DNA of 64,000 nt from positions 186,001-250,000 of the forward strand of contig WGLL01000005.1 of NCBI GenBank assembly GCA_016125585.1, given 5' to 3'. A program made the position numbers and the translations under genes. This document shows, one piece after another, positions 32,000 through 44,564 of the stretch; the stretch's first letter is position 1; every line of letters starts with the position of its first letter. The notes beneath the pieces are model-generated. The model saw only the letters and a program-made list of their open reading frames with translations, was not told where the DNA came from and ran no database searches. Source of the stretch: Caulobacter sp. (GTDB taxonomy: Bacteria > Pseudomonadota > Alphaproteobacteria > Caulobacterales > Caulobacteraceae).

Positions 32000-32016
32000 C
32001 CTTCGCAGTTGCGAAA
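32000..32016. promoter_or_regulatory. Palindrome TTCGCA-GT-TGCGAA before mcl (copy B)
   Basis: The 17 bases CCTTCGCAGTTGCGAAA are identical to those at 16298-16314. The palindrome (32002-32015) ends only 12 bases before the ATG at 32028, directly next to the CGGAGA ribosome site. A protein bound here would sit over the transcription or translation start. Confidence 0.55.
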
Positions 32017-32027
32017 CGGAGACCGGC

Positions 32028-33077
32028 ATGAAGACGCCGCGCGGATTTTTCAAACCCCTGGCCATCGGCGCCCCGACGCCGCCGCGAGACCTGCCGGTGC
32101 GGGTCGAGCGGATGATCCATTTCGTGCCGCCGCACCTGGACAAGGTCCGGGCCAAGGTTCCCGACATGGCGCGCCAGGCCGATGTGATCCTCGGCAATCT
32201 TGAGGACGCCATTCCCGCCGAAGCCAAGGAGGCCGCCCGCGCCGGCTTTATCCAGATGGCCGGAGAGACCGACTTCGCCGCCCTCGGCGTGGGTCTGTGG
32301 ACCCGCGTCAACTGCCTCAACAGCCCCTGGCATTTCGACGACGTCACCCAGATTGTCGAAGGCGTCGGCGACCGCTTGGACGTTATGATGATCCCCAAGG
32401 TCGAGGGGCCCTGGGACATCCACTACATGGACCAGTTCCTGGCGGTGCTGGAGGCGCGCCACGGCCTGAAGAAGCCGATCCTGCTGCACGCCATCCTAGA
32501 GACCGCCGAAGGGGTCAACAACGTGGAGGCCATCTGCGCGGCCAGCCCCCGGATGCACGGCATCAGCCTGGGTCCCGCCGACCTGGCCGCCAGCCGCGGC
32601 ATGAAGACGACCCGGGTCGGCGGCGGCCATCCCTTCTACAAGGTCATCGAGGACCCCCGCGACGACGGCGCCGCTCGCGTCGCCGCCCAGCAGGACATCT
32701 GGCACTACACCTTCGCCAGGATGGTCGACGCCTGCGCCGCCTATGGCCTGAAGGCCTTCTATGGCCCGTTCGGCGCCATTGACGATCCGGAGGCCTGCGA
32801 GCAGCAGTTCCGCAACGCCTTCCTGCTGGGCTGCGCCGGGGCCTGGAGCCTGCACCCCAGCCAGATCGACATCGCCAAGCGAGTGTTCAGCCCCGATCCG
32901 GCCGAGGTGAAGTTCGCCGTGCGCATTCTCGAGGCCATGCCAGACGGCACCGGCGTGGCCATGCTGGACGGCAAGATGCAGGACGACGCCACCTGGAAGC
33001 AGGCCAAGGTGATGGTCGATTGCGCACGCCAGATCGCCGCCCGAGACGGTGAATTCCGCGATCTGTATGGGTTTTAG
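32028..33077 (+). CDS. mcl: L-malyl-CoA / beta-methylmalyl-CoA lyase (Chloroflexus type)
   Basis: A 349-residue member of the HpcH/HpaI-citrate lyase superfamily. [78 protein letters not shown] and [19 protein letters not shown] closely match what I remember of the Chloroflexus aurantiacus enzyme, which cleaves malyl-CoA to acetyl-CoA and glyoxylate and handles beta-methylmalyl-CoA. Glu and Asp metal ligands are in the EDAIP and GPADLAAS regions. It stands alone behind two palindromes. In alphaproteobacteria such lyases serve the ethylmalonyl-CoA pathway or glyoxylate metabolism; none of the other pathway genes is in the window. Confidence 0.9.
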   Translation: MKTPRGFFKPLAIGAPTPPRDLPVRVERMIHFVPPHLDKVRAKVPDMARQADVILGNLEDAIPAEAKEAARAGFIQMAGETDFAALGVGLWTRVNCLNSPWHFDDVTQIVEGVGDRLDVMMIPKVEGPWDIHYMDQFLAVLEARHGLKKPILLHAILETAEGVNNVEAICAASPRMHGISLGPADLAASRGMKTTRVGGGHPFYKVIEDPRDDGAARVAAQQDIWHYTFARMVDACAAYGLKAFYGPFGAIDDPEACEQQFRNAFLLGCAGAWSLHPSQIDIAKRVFSPDPAEVKFAVRILEAMPDGTGVAMLDGKMQDDATWKQAKVMVDCARQIAARDGEFRDLYGF

Positions 33078-33482
33078 GTCGACCGGACGCACCTGGCGGG
33101 ACCGTCACCAACCTGAAGCCTGAGCTACGACGAGCCAGGCATGTGGCTGCCTGGCTCCGAGGAGGCCGATCCTCTGCGCCCGGCATGATTGAGCGTTTGG
33201 GAAGAGTTCCCCTGGTTCGCGAAAATCGTGATGATTTATTACACTGCCAGCCATTGGCGGGAACGGATAACGGGGTTGTCGTTCGCGAGTCCCGTCTGAT
33301 GCTTCAAGTCGCAATGCCCGCCGTGTTCAGCCTCGACCTCTTCAGGGGGCTCTGGTCGTTGAACGGTCGATTATCCGCGGCCGCAGGGCATAGGTGACGC
33401 GGTCCCACGAACAGAAACACATTCAACGCGCCTCCGTCTGGGGTGAACGCGGCTGTCGCTCGCGTATTGGGGAATAAACGAC
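33078..33482 (+). other. 405-base gap before the RTX gene
   Basis: It contains a perfect stem-loop shortly after mcl (33132-33157), an AT-rich patch (GTGATGATTTATTACACTG, about 33228-33246) that is unusual for this DNA and may hold the RTX-gene promoter, and no gene-like frame. Confidence 0.5.
33132..33157 (+). terminator. Stem-loop after mcl
   Basis: GAGCCAGGCA (33132-33141), loop TGTGGC, TGCCTGGCTC (33148-33157): a perfect 10-bp stem 55 bases after the mcl stop. There is no T-run behind it, so it may be a Rho-assisted terminator or an mRNA-stabilising hairpin. Confidence 0.4.
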
Positions 33483-36400
33483 ATGGCTATCATCACCGGT
33501 GACAACGATCCCAACGTCCTGCCCGGAACTCCGGAAGACGATGTCATCACCGGGGGCGGCGGTGACGACATCATTACTGGTGGCGCCGGTGACGATCTGA
33601 TCGAGGGCGGGCCCGGAAGCGACAACATCGATGGCGGAGAGGGCATCGATACTGTCAGCTACGAGCGCGCCACGCCCTCGATAGGTATCTATGTCAACCT
33701 GGTGAACGGCTATGCTGGTGGCGACGATGGAACCGATACGCTGCTCAACATCGAGAACGTGATCGGGACGATCATTTCCGACACCCTGATCGGCGACAAC
33801 AACGACAACGTTCTGACTGGCCTGGGCGGCGACGACCTGCTGATCGGCGAAGGTGGCGACGACACCCTGGTCGGCGGGGCGGGCGAGGACTTCCTGCGCG
33901 GCCGCGACGGCAACGACCTGATGTACGGCGGGGCCGACAACGACTACCTGCAGGGCGGCGAGGGAAACGACCTGTTCGACGGCGGAGACGGTTATGACCG
34001 CGCCGCGATGTTCCTGTCGCTGGGCTCCGATATCCAGACCGGGGCGACCGTCGATCTGACCATCACCGGGCCGCAGGACACCGGCCATGGGCTGGATACC
34101 TTTGTCAGCATCGAACATGTCTCGGGTACGGTTTATGCGGACACCCTGACCGGCGACGCTGGCGACAACTGGCTGTGGGGCGTCGGCGGCGGCGATACGC
34201 TGAACGGCGGAGACGGCGATGACCTGCTGGAAACCGGCTCGACCGGCGCCAACTTCCTGAACGGCGGCGCCGGCGTCGACACCGCCAGCTTCTTCAACAA
34301 CAACGACTTCACCAGCGGCGTCGCCATCAGCCTTCTGCTTCAGGGCGAGGTGCAGAGCTTCGCGGGGGGCGGGTCGGTTGTGCTGACCGGTATCGAGAAC
34401 CTCTCGGGCTCGACCTTCAATGACGTGCTGACCGGCGACGCCGGCGCCAACGTGCTGGCCGGCGCGGAAGGCAATGACGAACTGGTTGGCGGCGAGGGGG
34501 ACGATGTTCTCTACGGCGACGGCCTGATCCACATCAGCACCACCCAGGGGGGATCGGGTCCCATCTTCATCGAGGCCGATCTGGGCGCCAATGCGAACAA
34601 CGGCGCGGTCGACGGCAATGACACCCTGCGCGGCGGGGCGGGCAACGACACCCTCTATGGCGGCGGCGGCGATGACCTCCTGCTGGGCGGACTGGGCAAT
34701 GACGCCATTTATGGCGGCGACGGGGTCGACACGGTCTCCTACGAGGACATCGAGGTCGTCAACGGCATTGGCGTCGGGGTGTATCTGCTGCGGCCGAGCA
34801 ACCAGAGCCAGGGCGACGGCGGTATCGATCAGCTGATCGGCATCGAGAACGTCACGGGCTCGCAGATCTCGGACACGCTTGACGGCAACAACAACGACAA
34901 CGTTCTGACTGGCCTGGGCGGCGATGACCTGCTGATCGGCGAGGGTGGCGACGACACCCTGGTGGGCGGGGCGGGCGAGGACTTCCTGCGCGGCCGCGAC
35001 GGCAATGACCTGATGTACGGCGGGGCCGACAACGACTACCTGCAGGGCGGCGAGGGCAACGACCTGTTCGACGGCGGAGACGGTTATGACCGCGCCGCGA
35101 TGGGTCCGGGCATCGCGACCGATCTGCAGACCGGTTCGACGGTGGACCTTGAAATTGCTGGTCCGCAGGACACCGGCCACGGCTTCGATACGTTCGTCAG
35201 CATCGAGCACGTCTCCGGTTCGGTCTATGCCGATACCCTGTCAGGCGACGCTGGCGACAACTGGCTCTGGGGCCAGGGCGGCGGAGATACGCTGAACGGC
35301 CGCGATGGCGATGACCTGCTGGAAACAGGGACGGGTGATAATATTCTGATTGGCGGCCAGGGAACCGACACCGTCTCCTTCTACAACAATGGCGGCGTCC
35401 CGGCTGTGACCGTGGACCTGACCCTGCAGGGGTCGGCCCAGAATACCGGCGCGGGATTGATGACCCTCTCCGGCATCGAAAACCTGTCGGGCGGCGCCGG
35501 CAACGATACCCTGAGCGGCGACGCCGGCGACAATGTGCTGGCCGGCAACTCCGGTGCAGACACCCTCAACGGAGGTGACGGAAACGACGTGTTGTATGGC
35601 GACGGCGCCATTCGCATGGTCAGCAACCAGGGCGGTTCAGGCCCGATCGTCACCATTGATGACGTCGCCAGCTTCTTCAGCAATCCCAGCTACCGCGGCG
35701 CGGACACGCTCAACGGCGGGGCGGGGGATGATCGTCTGGTCGGGGGCGGCGGCAATGACGTCATCGATGGCGGAGCCGACACTGACACCGTGGTTTTTAC
35801 CGGCCTGCGGAGCGACTACACGATCTCGCTGAACGCCGGCGTGGTTACGGTCACCGACAACCGCGCCGCCTCGCCGGACGGATCCGATCAGATCACCAAC
35901 GTCGAGTTCTTCGAATTCGCCGACGGAACCAAGACCTTCCTGCAGGCGACGACGCCGCCTCCGGTGCTGGGCGATGATCTGCTGCAGACCACCATCGGCA
36001 TCGCCTCGGACCTCGACGAATCGGTGCTGCTGCTGAACGACAGCTTCGCTCCCGCCGACGGAACGCCCTCGATCAGCTGGACTTCGAACTGGGTCAACGC
36101 CACGGTGTCGATCGTCAATGGCCGGCTGATCATCGTCGCCACCGACGCCAACGCTTCCTTTGACTACAGCATCAATGGGATCGGCGGAATCTCGACTGCC
36201 CATGTGACCATCAACGCCGTGGCGACAAACGGCGCGGGTGACGTGCTTTCGCCGGCTGGAGGCGCGGTTGCGGTCGACTTTGACGGTCAGGCCGGCAATG
36301 ACGTCCTTACCGGTACGGCCAACAACGACCACCTGGTCGGCGGCGCGGGCGCCGACTCCTTGCACGGGCAGGACGGAGACGACCAGCTGTTCGGCGGCGA

Positions 36401-39086
36401 CCACCCGGACATTCTGGACGGTGGACCGGGCGCCGACCTCATGGTCGGCGGTGACGGCAATGACACCTACTATGTCGAAGACGTTGGCGACGTGGTCGTC
36501 GAGTCCGCTGGTCAGGGCCTCGACATTGTCTACAGCAGTATCGACTACACCCTCACCGCCGAGGTCGAATCCCTGACCCTGACCGGCCGAGCCGTGACCG
36601 GTACCGGCAATGCCCTCGACAACACCCTGATCGGCACCGACGGCGACAATGTGCTCGACGGAAGGGCCGGCGCGGACCTGATGAAGGGCGGCCTTGGCAA
36701 CGATACCTACTATGTCGACTCCGTCGGCGACCTGATTCAGGACACCGGGGGCGTCGATACGGTCGCGACGACCTTGAACACCTATGTCCTCGGGTCGACG
36801 ACCCTGGAAAACCTGACCTTCGTCGGGACTGGCGATTTCGTCGGAACCGGCACTTCTCTGTCCAACACCCTGACGGGCGGTGACGGCAATGACCGCCTCG
36901 ACGGCCTGGGCGGGGATGATGTCATGATTGGCGGGCTCGGCGACGACACCTATGTGGTCGATCGCACCGGCGATGTGGTCGTGGAGAACTTGGGCTCCGG
37001 CGTCGACACCGTTGAGACGAAGGTCAACTACGAGCTCTCGGCGAACGTTGAAAATCTCATCGCAACGGGAACCGCGAACCTGCGCCTGACCGGCAACGCC
37101 CTCGACAACACCATCCTGGGCAACAGCGGCGCCAATATCATTGACGGCGGGACGGGCGCGGACGCCATGGCCGGCGGCGGCGGCAATGACACCTACTACA
37201 TCGACGATCTCGGAGACACGGTGACCGAACAAGCCGGCGGCGGCGTGGACACGGTCTACAGCAGCGTCGACTTCGTCCTGTCCGCGGAAATCGAAAAGCT
37301 GACCCTGACCGGAACCGCCCGGCTCGGAACCGGCAACGCCCTCGCCAACACCATCATCGGCAATGACGAGGACAATATTCTCGACGGCGCCGCCGGGGCG
37401 GACCGTATGCAGGGCGGTCTGGGCGATGACACCTATTATGTCGACAATGCTGGGGACGTCGTGATCGAGACGGGAGCTGGAGACGACACTGTCTTCGCCA
37501 ACCTTGCCAGCTACACCCTGACCAACGCGGTTGAGAATCTGTTCTACAACGGCGCGGGCGCCTTTACCGGCAACGGCAACGGTCTGTCCAACCACATCGT
37601 CGGCGGCTCCGGGGACGACCATCTCAATGGTCTTGGCGGCGACGATATTCTCGACGGCGGCGTGGGCGCTGACGTGATGAACGGCGGGGCCGGGGACGAC
37701 ACCTACTATGTCGATAATGCAGGAGACGTCATCGTCGATGGCAGCGGCGTCGATCTCGTGCTGACCTCGGTGAGCCGGACCCTGGAGGCCGGGATCGAGA
37801 ACATGACCTACACGGGTTCGGCTGCCTTCGCCGGCGTCGGCAACAGCGCAGCCAATGTTCTGACCGGCGGGGCGGGTGATGATAGTCTGTCTGGTCTGGG
37901 GGGTGCGGACCGGCTTCTCGGCGGGAACGGCGCCGACACCCTGCACGGTGATGACGGCAATGACATTCTGCTGGGCGAGGCCGGCAACGACAGCCTGTTC
38001 GGCGATCTCGGCAACGACATTCTCGACGGGGGAGCCGGGGCCGACACAATGAGCGGCGGCGGCGGCAACGACAGCTACTATGTCGACGACGCTGGCGACG
38101 TCGTGGTCGAAGGCGCCGGCGGCGGGACCGACACCGTGTTCGCCACCGTCTCGAGCTACACCCTGACGGCCAATGTCGAGATCCTGACCTATGCGGGCGC
38201 AGGGGCCTTCAACGGAACGGGCAACGCCCAGGCCAACACCATCAACGGCGGGTCCGGGGACGACGTCCTGAACGGGGATGACGGCAACGACACGCTGTTC
38301 GGCAATCTCGGCGCCGATACCCTCTACGGCGGCGCCGGCGTCGACACCCTGGACGGCGGGGCCGGGGTCGATGCGATGTACGGCGGGGCCGGCAACGACG
38401 TCTACATCGTTGACGACGCCGGTGACGTGGCCGTCGAACTGGTCGGGGAGGGGCTGGATTCGGTCCGTGCGTCTTCGGCCAGCTATGTCCTTGGAGACAA
38501 CATCGAAATCCTGCAGTACGTCGGCGTCGGCGATTTCTCCGGGACCGGCAACGGCCAGGCCAACACCCTGATCGGCGGCGCGGGAACGGACAGCCTCTAC
38601 GGCATGGCCGGGACGGACGTTCTGCGGGGCGGACTTGGAGGCGACAGCCTCTACGGCGGCGATGACAAGGATGTTCTTTACGGCGAGGACGGCGACGATC
38701 TGCTGGACGGCGGCGATGGCAACGACACCCTCATCGGCGGCGCCGGCTCCGACACCATGATCGGCGGCGCGGGTAGAGATGTCTTCACCTATCAGGCGCT
38801 CGGCGATAGCGGCGTGGGGGCTGGACTTAGAGACGTGATCTCCGACTTTGACGCTCTGGACGTATTGGATCTGCGCGCCATTGACGCCAACACCACCGTT
38901 GGCGGCAATCAGGCCTTCAGCTTCATCGGCTCGGGCGCGTTCACCAACACCGCCGGCGAATTGCGCTTCGTCGCCGATGCAGAAGGCACCCACATCTTTG
39001 GTGATGTGGACGGAGACGGGGTGGCTGATTTCGAAGTGCTGCTCACCGGCGTTGTTCCGGTCAACGCCGGAGACTTCCTGCTCTAG
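33483..39086 (+). CDS. Giant RTX-type calcium-binding repeat protein
   Basis: A 1,867-residue acidic protein made almost wholly of GGxGxDxLxGG nonapeptides that bind calcium in parallel beta-rolls (haemolysin-type repeats). No Sec signal is present, and the C-terminal end (about 1770-1867: [20 protein letters not shown] ... [15 protein letters not shown]) looks like a type I secretion target, so export by an ABC/MFP/OMF channel is expected. The first half (about 1-720) contains two related blocks of 364 residues; a non-RTX linker (about 770-920) follows; then eight modules that open with [19 protein letters not shown] motifs (about 990-1700). No enzyme domain is evident. Likely an S-layer, adhesin or matrix protein. 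No type I transporter genes are nearby. Confidence 0.9.
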   Translation: MAIITGDNDPNVLPGTPEDDVITGGGGDDIITGGAGDDLIEGGPGSDNIDGGEGIDTVSYERATPSIGIYVNLVNGYAGGDDGTDTLLNIENVIGTIISDTLIGDNNDNVLTGLGGDDLLIGEGGDDTLVGGAGEDFLRGRDGNDLMYGGADNDYLQGGEGNDLFDGGDGYDRAAMFLSLGSDIQTGATVDLTITGPQDTGHGLDTFVSIEHVSGTVYADTLTGDAGDNWLWGVGGGDTLNGGDGDDLLETGSTGANFLNGGAGVDTASFFNNNDFTSGVAISLLLQGEVQSFAGGGSVVLTGIENLSGSTFNDVLTGDAGANVLAGAEGNDELVGGEGDDVLYGDGLIHISTTQGGSGPIFIEADLGANANNGAVDGNDTLRGGAGNDTLYGGGGDDLLLGGLGNDAIYGGDGVDTVSYEDIEVVNGIGVGVYLLRPSNQSQGDGGIDQLIGIENVTGSQISDTLDGNNNDNVLTGLGGDDLLIGEGGDDTLVGGAGEDFLRGRDGNDLMYGGADNDYLQGGEGNDLFDGGDGYDRAAMGPGIATDLQTGSTVDLEIAGPQDTGHGFDTFVSIEHVSGSVYADTLSGDAGDNWLWGQGGGDTLNGRDGDDLLETGTGDNILIGGQGTDTVSFYNNGGVPAVTVDLTLQGSAQNTGAGLMTLSGIENLSGGAGNDTLSGDAGDNVLAGNSGADTLNGGDGNDVLYGDGAIRMVSNQGGSGPIVTIDDVASFFSNPSYRGADTLNGGAGDDRLVGGGGNDVIDGGADTDTVVFTGLRSDYTISLNAGVVTVTDNRAASPDGSDQITNVEFFEFADGTKTFLQATTPPPVLGDDLLQTTIGIASDLDESVLLLNDSFAPADGTPSISWTSNWVNATVSIVNGRLIIVATDANASFDYSINGIGGISTAHVTINAVATNGAGDVLSPAGGAVAVDFDGQAGNDVLTGTANNDHLVGGAGADSLHGQDGDDQLFGGDHPDILDGGPGADLMVGGDGNDTYYVEDVGDVVVESAGQGLDIVYSSIDYTLTAEVESLTLTGRAVTGTGNALDNTLIGTDGDNVLDGRAGADLMKGGLGNDTYYVDSVGDLIQDTGGVDTVATTLNTYVLGSTTLENLTFVGTGDFVGTGTSLSNTLTGGDGNDRLDGLGGDDVMIGGLGDDTYVVDRTGDVVVENLGSGVDTVETKVNYELSANVENLIATGTANLRLTGNALDNTILGNSGANIIDGGTGADAMAGGGGNDTYYIDDLGDTVTEQAGGGVDTVYSSVDFVLSAEIEKLTLTGTARLGTGNALANTIIGNDEDNILDGAAGADRMQGGLGDDTYYVDNAGDVVIETGAGDDTVFANLASYTLTNAVENLFYNGAGAFTGNGNGLSNHIVGGSGDDHLNGLGGDDILDGGVGADVMNGGAGDDTYYVDNAGDVIVDGSGVDLVLTSVSRTLEAGIENMTYTGSAAFAGVGNSAANVLTGGAGDDSLSGLGGADRLLGGNGADTLHGDDGNDILLGEAGNDSLFGDLGNDILDGGAGADTMSGGGGNDSYYVDDAGDVVVEGAGGGTDTVFATVSSYTLTANVEILTYAGAGAFNGTGNAQANTINGGSGDDVLNGDDGNDTLFGNLGADTLYGGAGVDTLDGGAGVDAMYGGAGNDVYIVDDAGDVAVELVGEGLDSVRASSASYVLGDNIEILQYVGVGDFSGTGNGQANTLIGGAGTDSLYGMAGTDVLRGGLGGDSLYGGDDKDVLYGEDGDDLLDGGDGNDTLIGGAGSDTMIGGAGRDVFTYQALGDSGVGAGLRDVISDFDALDVLDLRAIDANTTVGGNQAFSFIGSGAFTNTAGELRFVADAEGTHIFGDVDGDGVADFEVLLTGVVPVNAGDFLL
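33797..34010 (+). repeat. Near-identical 214-base direct repeat in RTX gene, copy 1
   Basis: Matches 34889-35102 at 209 of 214 positions by my count; the spacing is 1,092 bases (364 codons). The five differences are third-position changes that leave the protein unchanged. Confidence 0.85.
34889..35102 (+). repeat. Near-identical 214-base direct repeat in RTX gene, copy 2
   Basis: Partner of 33797-34010. Flanking sequence on both sides is also related but much more diverged, so this core looks recently homogenised. Confidence 0.85.
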
Positions 39087-39108
39087 TCATGTCTGCCTTT
39101 CTGGCTTT

Positions 39109-39160
39109 CCGCGTCCCCGATCCCTACCTTGACGTTGAGGCAGGGATCGGGCGGACGCGG
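39109..39160 (+). terminator. Long stem-loop between the RTX gene and egtB
   Basis: CCGCGTCC (39109-39116) plus CCGATCCCT (39117-39125) pair with AGGGATCGG (39142-39150) and GGACGCGG (39153-39160), with a 2-base bulge. This 17-bp stem lies 22 bases after the RTX stop. No T-run follows. Confidence 0.5.
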
Positions 39161-39195
39161 GAGCGGAATCCCGCCCGGCGCGTTGGAGGGGCGGC

Positions 39196-40446
39196 ATGGC
39201 GTTCGATACTGAAAATCGCGAGGCGCTCGGCGAGGCTGTGGCGCGGGTCCGGACGCGGACGCGTGAGCTCGCCGCGCCGCTGGCTGCCGAGGACATGCAG
39301 CCTCAGGCGATGCCTGACGCCAGCCCGGCCAAATGGCATCTGGCGCACACGACCTGGTTTTTCGACGAGTTCATTCTGCGCCCCGCCGGTCTCGCCCCCG
39401 AGGCCCCGGAAGACGCCCGCTATCTGTTCAACAGCTACTACGAAGCGGTCGGCGACCGTCACGCCCGGCCGCAACGGGGTTTGATTACCCGGCCGACGGT
39501 CGCCGAAATACTTTCATGGCGCGACCGGGTGGATGAGGCGCTGGCGCGCCTCTTCGCAGAGGCGGGCGCATGCGCCCTCGCCGAAGCGGCTGACCTGATC
39601 GAGTTGGGACTGAACCACGAGGAGCAGCACCAGGAGCTGCTGCTGATGGACATTCTCGCGCTCTTCGCCAGGCATCCCGCGGCGCCGGCCTATCGCGAGG
39701 ACCTTCGACCCGTAAGCGGCGTCGCGCGCCAGGCCGGATGGATTGATCATGACGGCGGCCTGGTCGAGATCGGCGCTTCACCCGCCGGTTTCGCCTTCGA
39801 CTGTGAACGACCCCGGCAGAAGGTCTGGCTGGAACCCTTCAGTCTGTCGGACCGTCTTGTCACCAATGGCGAATGGCGCGCCTTCATCGAGGATGGCGGC
39901 TATCAACAACCCGCACATTGGCTGTCTGACGGCTGGGATCGGGCCCAGACGGAGGGCTGGCGAGCGCCGGCCTATTGGGAGCAACTGGACGGGGCCTGGA
40001 CCTGTCGGACCCTGGCGGGACGCGAGCCCATCAATCCCGAGGCGCCAGTCTGTCACGTCAGCCTGTATGAGGCCGACGCCTTCGCGCGCTGGGCAGGGGC
40101 CCGGCTGCCAACCGAGGCGGAGTGGGAGGCGGTGGCCGCCAGCCGTCGGCCATCCGGCAATTTTCTTGAGGCCGACTTTCTCCGGCCGACGCCCGCAAAA
40201 GGCGATCAGCTGTTCGGCGATGTCTGGGAGTGGACTGCAAGCGCCTATGCGCCCTATCGCGGTTTCGCCCCGGCGGCGGGGGCGGTTGGCGAATACAACG
40301 GCAAGTTCATGTCGGGGCGCAATGTTCTTCGCGGTGGCGCCTGCGTCACCCCGGCCCCACATATTCGGGCCAGCTACCGCAACTTCTATGAACCGCATCA
40401 GCGCTGGATGTTCTCCGGCCTGCGACTGGCCAAGGACTGCGCATGA
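39196..40446 (+). CDS. egtB: Ergothioneine biosynthesis sulfoxide synthase EgtB
   Basis: A 416-residue non-haem iron enzyme that joins hercynine to a thiol (gamma-glutamylcysteine or cysteine) using O2. The N-terminal DinB-like domain carries the iron ligands: the His in WHLAHTTWFFDEF (about residue 50) and NHEEQHQELLLMDI (about 138-150, HxxxH). The C-terminal part is a formylglycine-generating-enzyme-like domain (FSLSDRLVTNGEWRAFIEDG, RLPTEAEWE, VWEWTASAY, RGGACVTPAPHIRASYRNF). The stop overlaps the egtD start by four bases (ATGA). Confidence 0.94.
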   Translation: MAFDTENREALGEAVARVRTRTRELAAPLAAEDMQPQAMPDASPAKWHLAHTTWFFDEFILRPAGLAPEAPEDARYLFNSYYEAVGDRHARPQRGLITRPTVAEILSWRDRVDEALARLFAEAGACALAEAADLIELGLNHEEQHQELLLMDILALFARHPAAPAYREDLRPVSGVARQAGWIDHDGGLVEIGASPAGFAFDCERPRQKVWLEPFSLSDRLVTNGEWRAFIEDGGYQQPAHWLSDGWDRAQTEGWRAPAYWEQLDGAWTCRTLAGREPINPEAPVCHVSLYEADAFARWAGARLPTEAEWEAVAASRRPSGNFLEADFLRPTPAKGDQLFGDVWEWTASAYAPYRGFAPAAGAVGEYNGKFMSGRNVLRGGACVTPAPHIRASYRNFYEPHQRWMFSGLRLAKDCA

Positions 40447-41393
40447 ACGAGCTAAGCCCGCTTCGCCCTCAACTCGAACGCGCCCTGTTCCTGGAAGACA
40501 TGGTCGCGGGCCTGTCGCGGACGCCGAAGGCGACGCCGCCCAAATGGTTCTACGACGCCGAGGGCTCGGCCCTGTTCGGCGAGATCACCCGGTTGCCGGA
40601 ATATTATCCGACGCGAACGGAAATGGCCCTGCTCGATAGCGCAGGACCGGATATCGCCGTCGCCGTGGGGCCAGGGCGCACCGTGGTCGAATATGGCTCG
40701 GGCTCGGCCGCCAAGGCGGTGAAGCTGCTGTCGGCGCTCGCGGCGCCGGCCGGCTATCTGTGCGTGGAGATCGACCCTGGCGCGGCGCGGGCCACGGCCG
40801 CCGAGGTGGCCAAGGTGTTTCCCGATCTTTCCGTGCGCGGCGTGGCGGGAGATTTCACCCATCTGGAAGGCGAGGTCGCCGTGGGCAAGGCGCCGCGACT
40901 GGGTTTCTTCCCCGGATCGACGATCGGCAATTTCCCGCCCGAGGAGGCGGCGCGCCTGTTGCGCACCATGCGAAAGCATCTGGGCAAGGGCGCCCAGCTG
41001 TTGCTCGGCGCCGACCTGATCAAGGATCGCGCCGAACTGGAGGCGGCCTATGACGACGCCGCCGGCGTGACCGCGCGGTTCAACAAGAACCTGCTGGTGC
41101 GGGCCAATCGCGAACTGGGCGCCGATTTCGATCTGGACGCCTTTGATCACCGCGCGGTGTGGAACGCCGAGGACGCCCGGGTGGAGATGCATCTGGTGTC
41201 GCGCAAGGACCAGACGGCCAGGGTGTCGGGCGAGACCTTCGCCTTTGCCGCGGGTGAAACGATCCACACCGAAAGCTCCTACAAGTTCGATCAGGCCCGG
41301 CTGGAGGCCCTGGCGACGGCCGGCGGCTGGCGGATCGAGAAGACCTGGATCGCGCCGGACCATCCGTTCGCCCTGACGCTGCTGGCGGCCTGA
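40443..41393 (+). CDS. egtD: L-histidine N-alpha-methyltransferase EgtD
   Basis: A 316-residue SAM-dependent enzyme that trimethylates histidine to hercynine, the first step of ergothioneine synthesis. PPKWFYDAEGSALFGEITRL, YYPTRTEMALL, VVEYGSGSAAKAVKLLSAL (SAM site), FFPGSTIGNFPPEEA and FNKNLLVRANRELGADFD are family hallmarks. Translationally coupled to egtB. No egtA, egtC or egtE was found nearby, so the pathway may use cysteine or other genes elsewhere. Confidence 0.95.
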   Translation: MNELSPLRPQLERALFLEDMVAGLSRTPKATPPKWFYDAEGSALFGEITRLPEYYPTRTEMALLDSAGPDIAVAVGPGRTVVEYGSGSAAKAVKLLSALAAPAGYLCVEIDPGAARATAAEVAKVFPDLSVRGVAGDFTHLEGEVAVGKAPRLGFFPGSTIGNFPPEEAARLLRTMRKHLGKGAQLLLGADLIKDRAELEAAYDDAAGVTARFNKNLLVRANRELGADFDLDAFDHRAVWNAEDARVEMHLVSRKDQTARVSGETFAFAAGETIHTESSYKFDQARLEALATAGGWRIEKTWIAPDHPFALTLLAA

Positions 41394-41394
41394 G

Positions 41395-41413
41395 CCATCC
41401 GGTCTGCGGATGG
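41395..41413 (+). terminator. Small stem-loop after egtD
   Basis: CCATCCG, loop GTCTG, CGGATGG: a perfect 7-bp stem that begins right after the egtD stop. No T-run follows, so termination is uncertain. Confidence 0.35.
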
Positions 41414-41506
41414 GGGATTGAAACAGCGGCGTCACAGCGCCCTTTCCCTTTGCGCCGGGTTTCACTAGTTTCGCCACCTTTCCCGGCGGGCTGCGTTAGG
41501 CGAACT

Positions 41507-42469
<963 letters not shown>

Positions 42470-42638
42470 CCCTGGAAGGCAGGGATCGCCTGCCGGGGCG
42501 CTGATTGCCAGTCGCTGCACGATGAAGACGGAGGCGCCCTTTCATTGATTGCGGCCCATAGCTGCGTCCTGAGCCGCACCGGCCGGGCAAATAGCCGCAC
42601 GCGACCTCTTGCCTGACGTGAGGTGATGGTCCTGATAG

Positions 42639-43649
<1,011 letters not shown>

Positions 43650-43721
43650 ACCAGGCAGCCAGGGTTTCCAGGCGTATCCGCGGGTTTGGCCACTCGCGCG
43701 CGCCGGCCGGGTTGGCGGCGT

Positions 43722-44510
43722 TCAGTCGAAGACCTCCGGAACGGCGCGGTCGCTCTGGCCTGCCCGAAATTCCGCGGCCGCGGCGGCCGGAACCAGGGCC
43801 AGCAGGTAGGCCGCGACGCCGATCAGCGCCATAACGAGGCCCAGGAAGGCGACGATCAGGGCGGTCTCGCCGCCCTGTGCCTGGGAGGGATCCGGCATCA
43901 GGTCGCCGATGACCGCGATTGCGTAGCCGATGGCGAAGATCGCCGCCGCAACGAGGAAATGGGCGATGCAGAAGTAGCCCAGCAGCCGCCATGGATTGCC
44001 GGCGCTCAGGGAAAGGCTCCGGCTGAAGGCCCGCAGGGGGTTGAGATCTTCCATGACCCGCAGCGGAATCGCCAGACTGAACAGCAACCCGGCCACGATG
44101 CCAGTAACAACCAGCAGCGCCGTCCCGAGCGTGATCGCCAGCGCCTGTCCGACCGCGATCAACAGGCACACCGGCCCGTGGCGCCACAGAATGGCCCAGG
44201 CCCCGCCCAGCGTGGCGCGCCGACCGGCCTGTTCGCAGTCGGCAGCGTAGGCGGCCATCGAGGCCGCCATGGGCGGCGCCGCTGCAAGCCCTGCCAGGGC
44301 GACAAACGCCGGCAGCGGAGACGGTTCGGCGCCGAAGCGTAGGAGCCAGGACGTCGCGAGAGCCGCACCGATGAAGTTGGCCGGCAGCCACACGAGGTGA
44401 ACAACGGCCGAAAGAATCAGGCTTGGCCAGCTTTGGCGCAGAAGCGTGCGACCAAGTCGAGCAATCGTGCTGAAGACACGGAAGCTGGGACGTTCAGGAT
44501 TTTCGGACAT
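43722..44510 (-). CDS. Multi-pass membrane protein of unknown function
   Basis: A 262-residue protein with about six membrane segments (for example SLILSAVVHLVWLPANFIG, VCLLIAVGQALAITLGTALL, LLGYFCIAHFLVAAAIFAIG). The central NPLRAFSRSLSLSAGNPWRLLG amphipathic piece resembles membrane proteins of the DUF975 / glycerophosphodiesterase membrane-domain type, but I cannot assign it. It lies upstream-to-downstream with the alpha/beta hydrolase on the same strand, 54 bases apart. Confidence 0.7.
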   Translation of the reverse strand: MSENPERPSFRVFSTIARLGRTLLRQSWPSLILSAVVHLVWLPANFIGAALATSWLLRFGAEPSPLPAFVALAGLAAAPPMAASMAAYAADCEQAGRRATLGGAWAILWRHGPVCLLIAVGQALAITLGTALLVVTGIVAGLLFSLAIPLRVMEDLNPLRAFSRSLSLSAGNPWRLLGYFCIAHFLVAAAIFAIGYAIAVIGDLMPDPSQAQGGETALIVAFLGLVMALIGVAAYLLALVPAAAAAEFRAGQSDRAVPEVFD

Positions 44511-44564
44511 GTTTCCCCCGGCAGACTCCTACCGGGCAGGCGCAGACTTCGCCAGCGTTGAACT

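Noticed and set aside
35637..38993. A long open minus-strand frame opposite the RTX gene
   Set aside because: The repetitive VVAxAAVQxV composition is the reverse translation of the RTX repeats, not an independent protein.
33483..39086. Dense short DNA repeats that could suggest a CRISPR array or minisatellite
   Set aside because: The repeats keep frame and encode GGxGxDxL motifs; there are no constant repeats with unique spacers and no cas genes.
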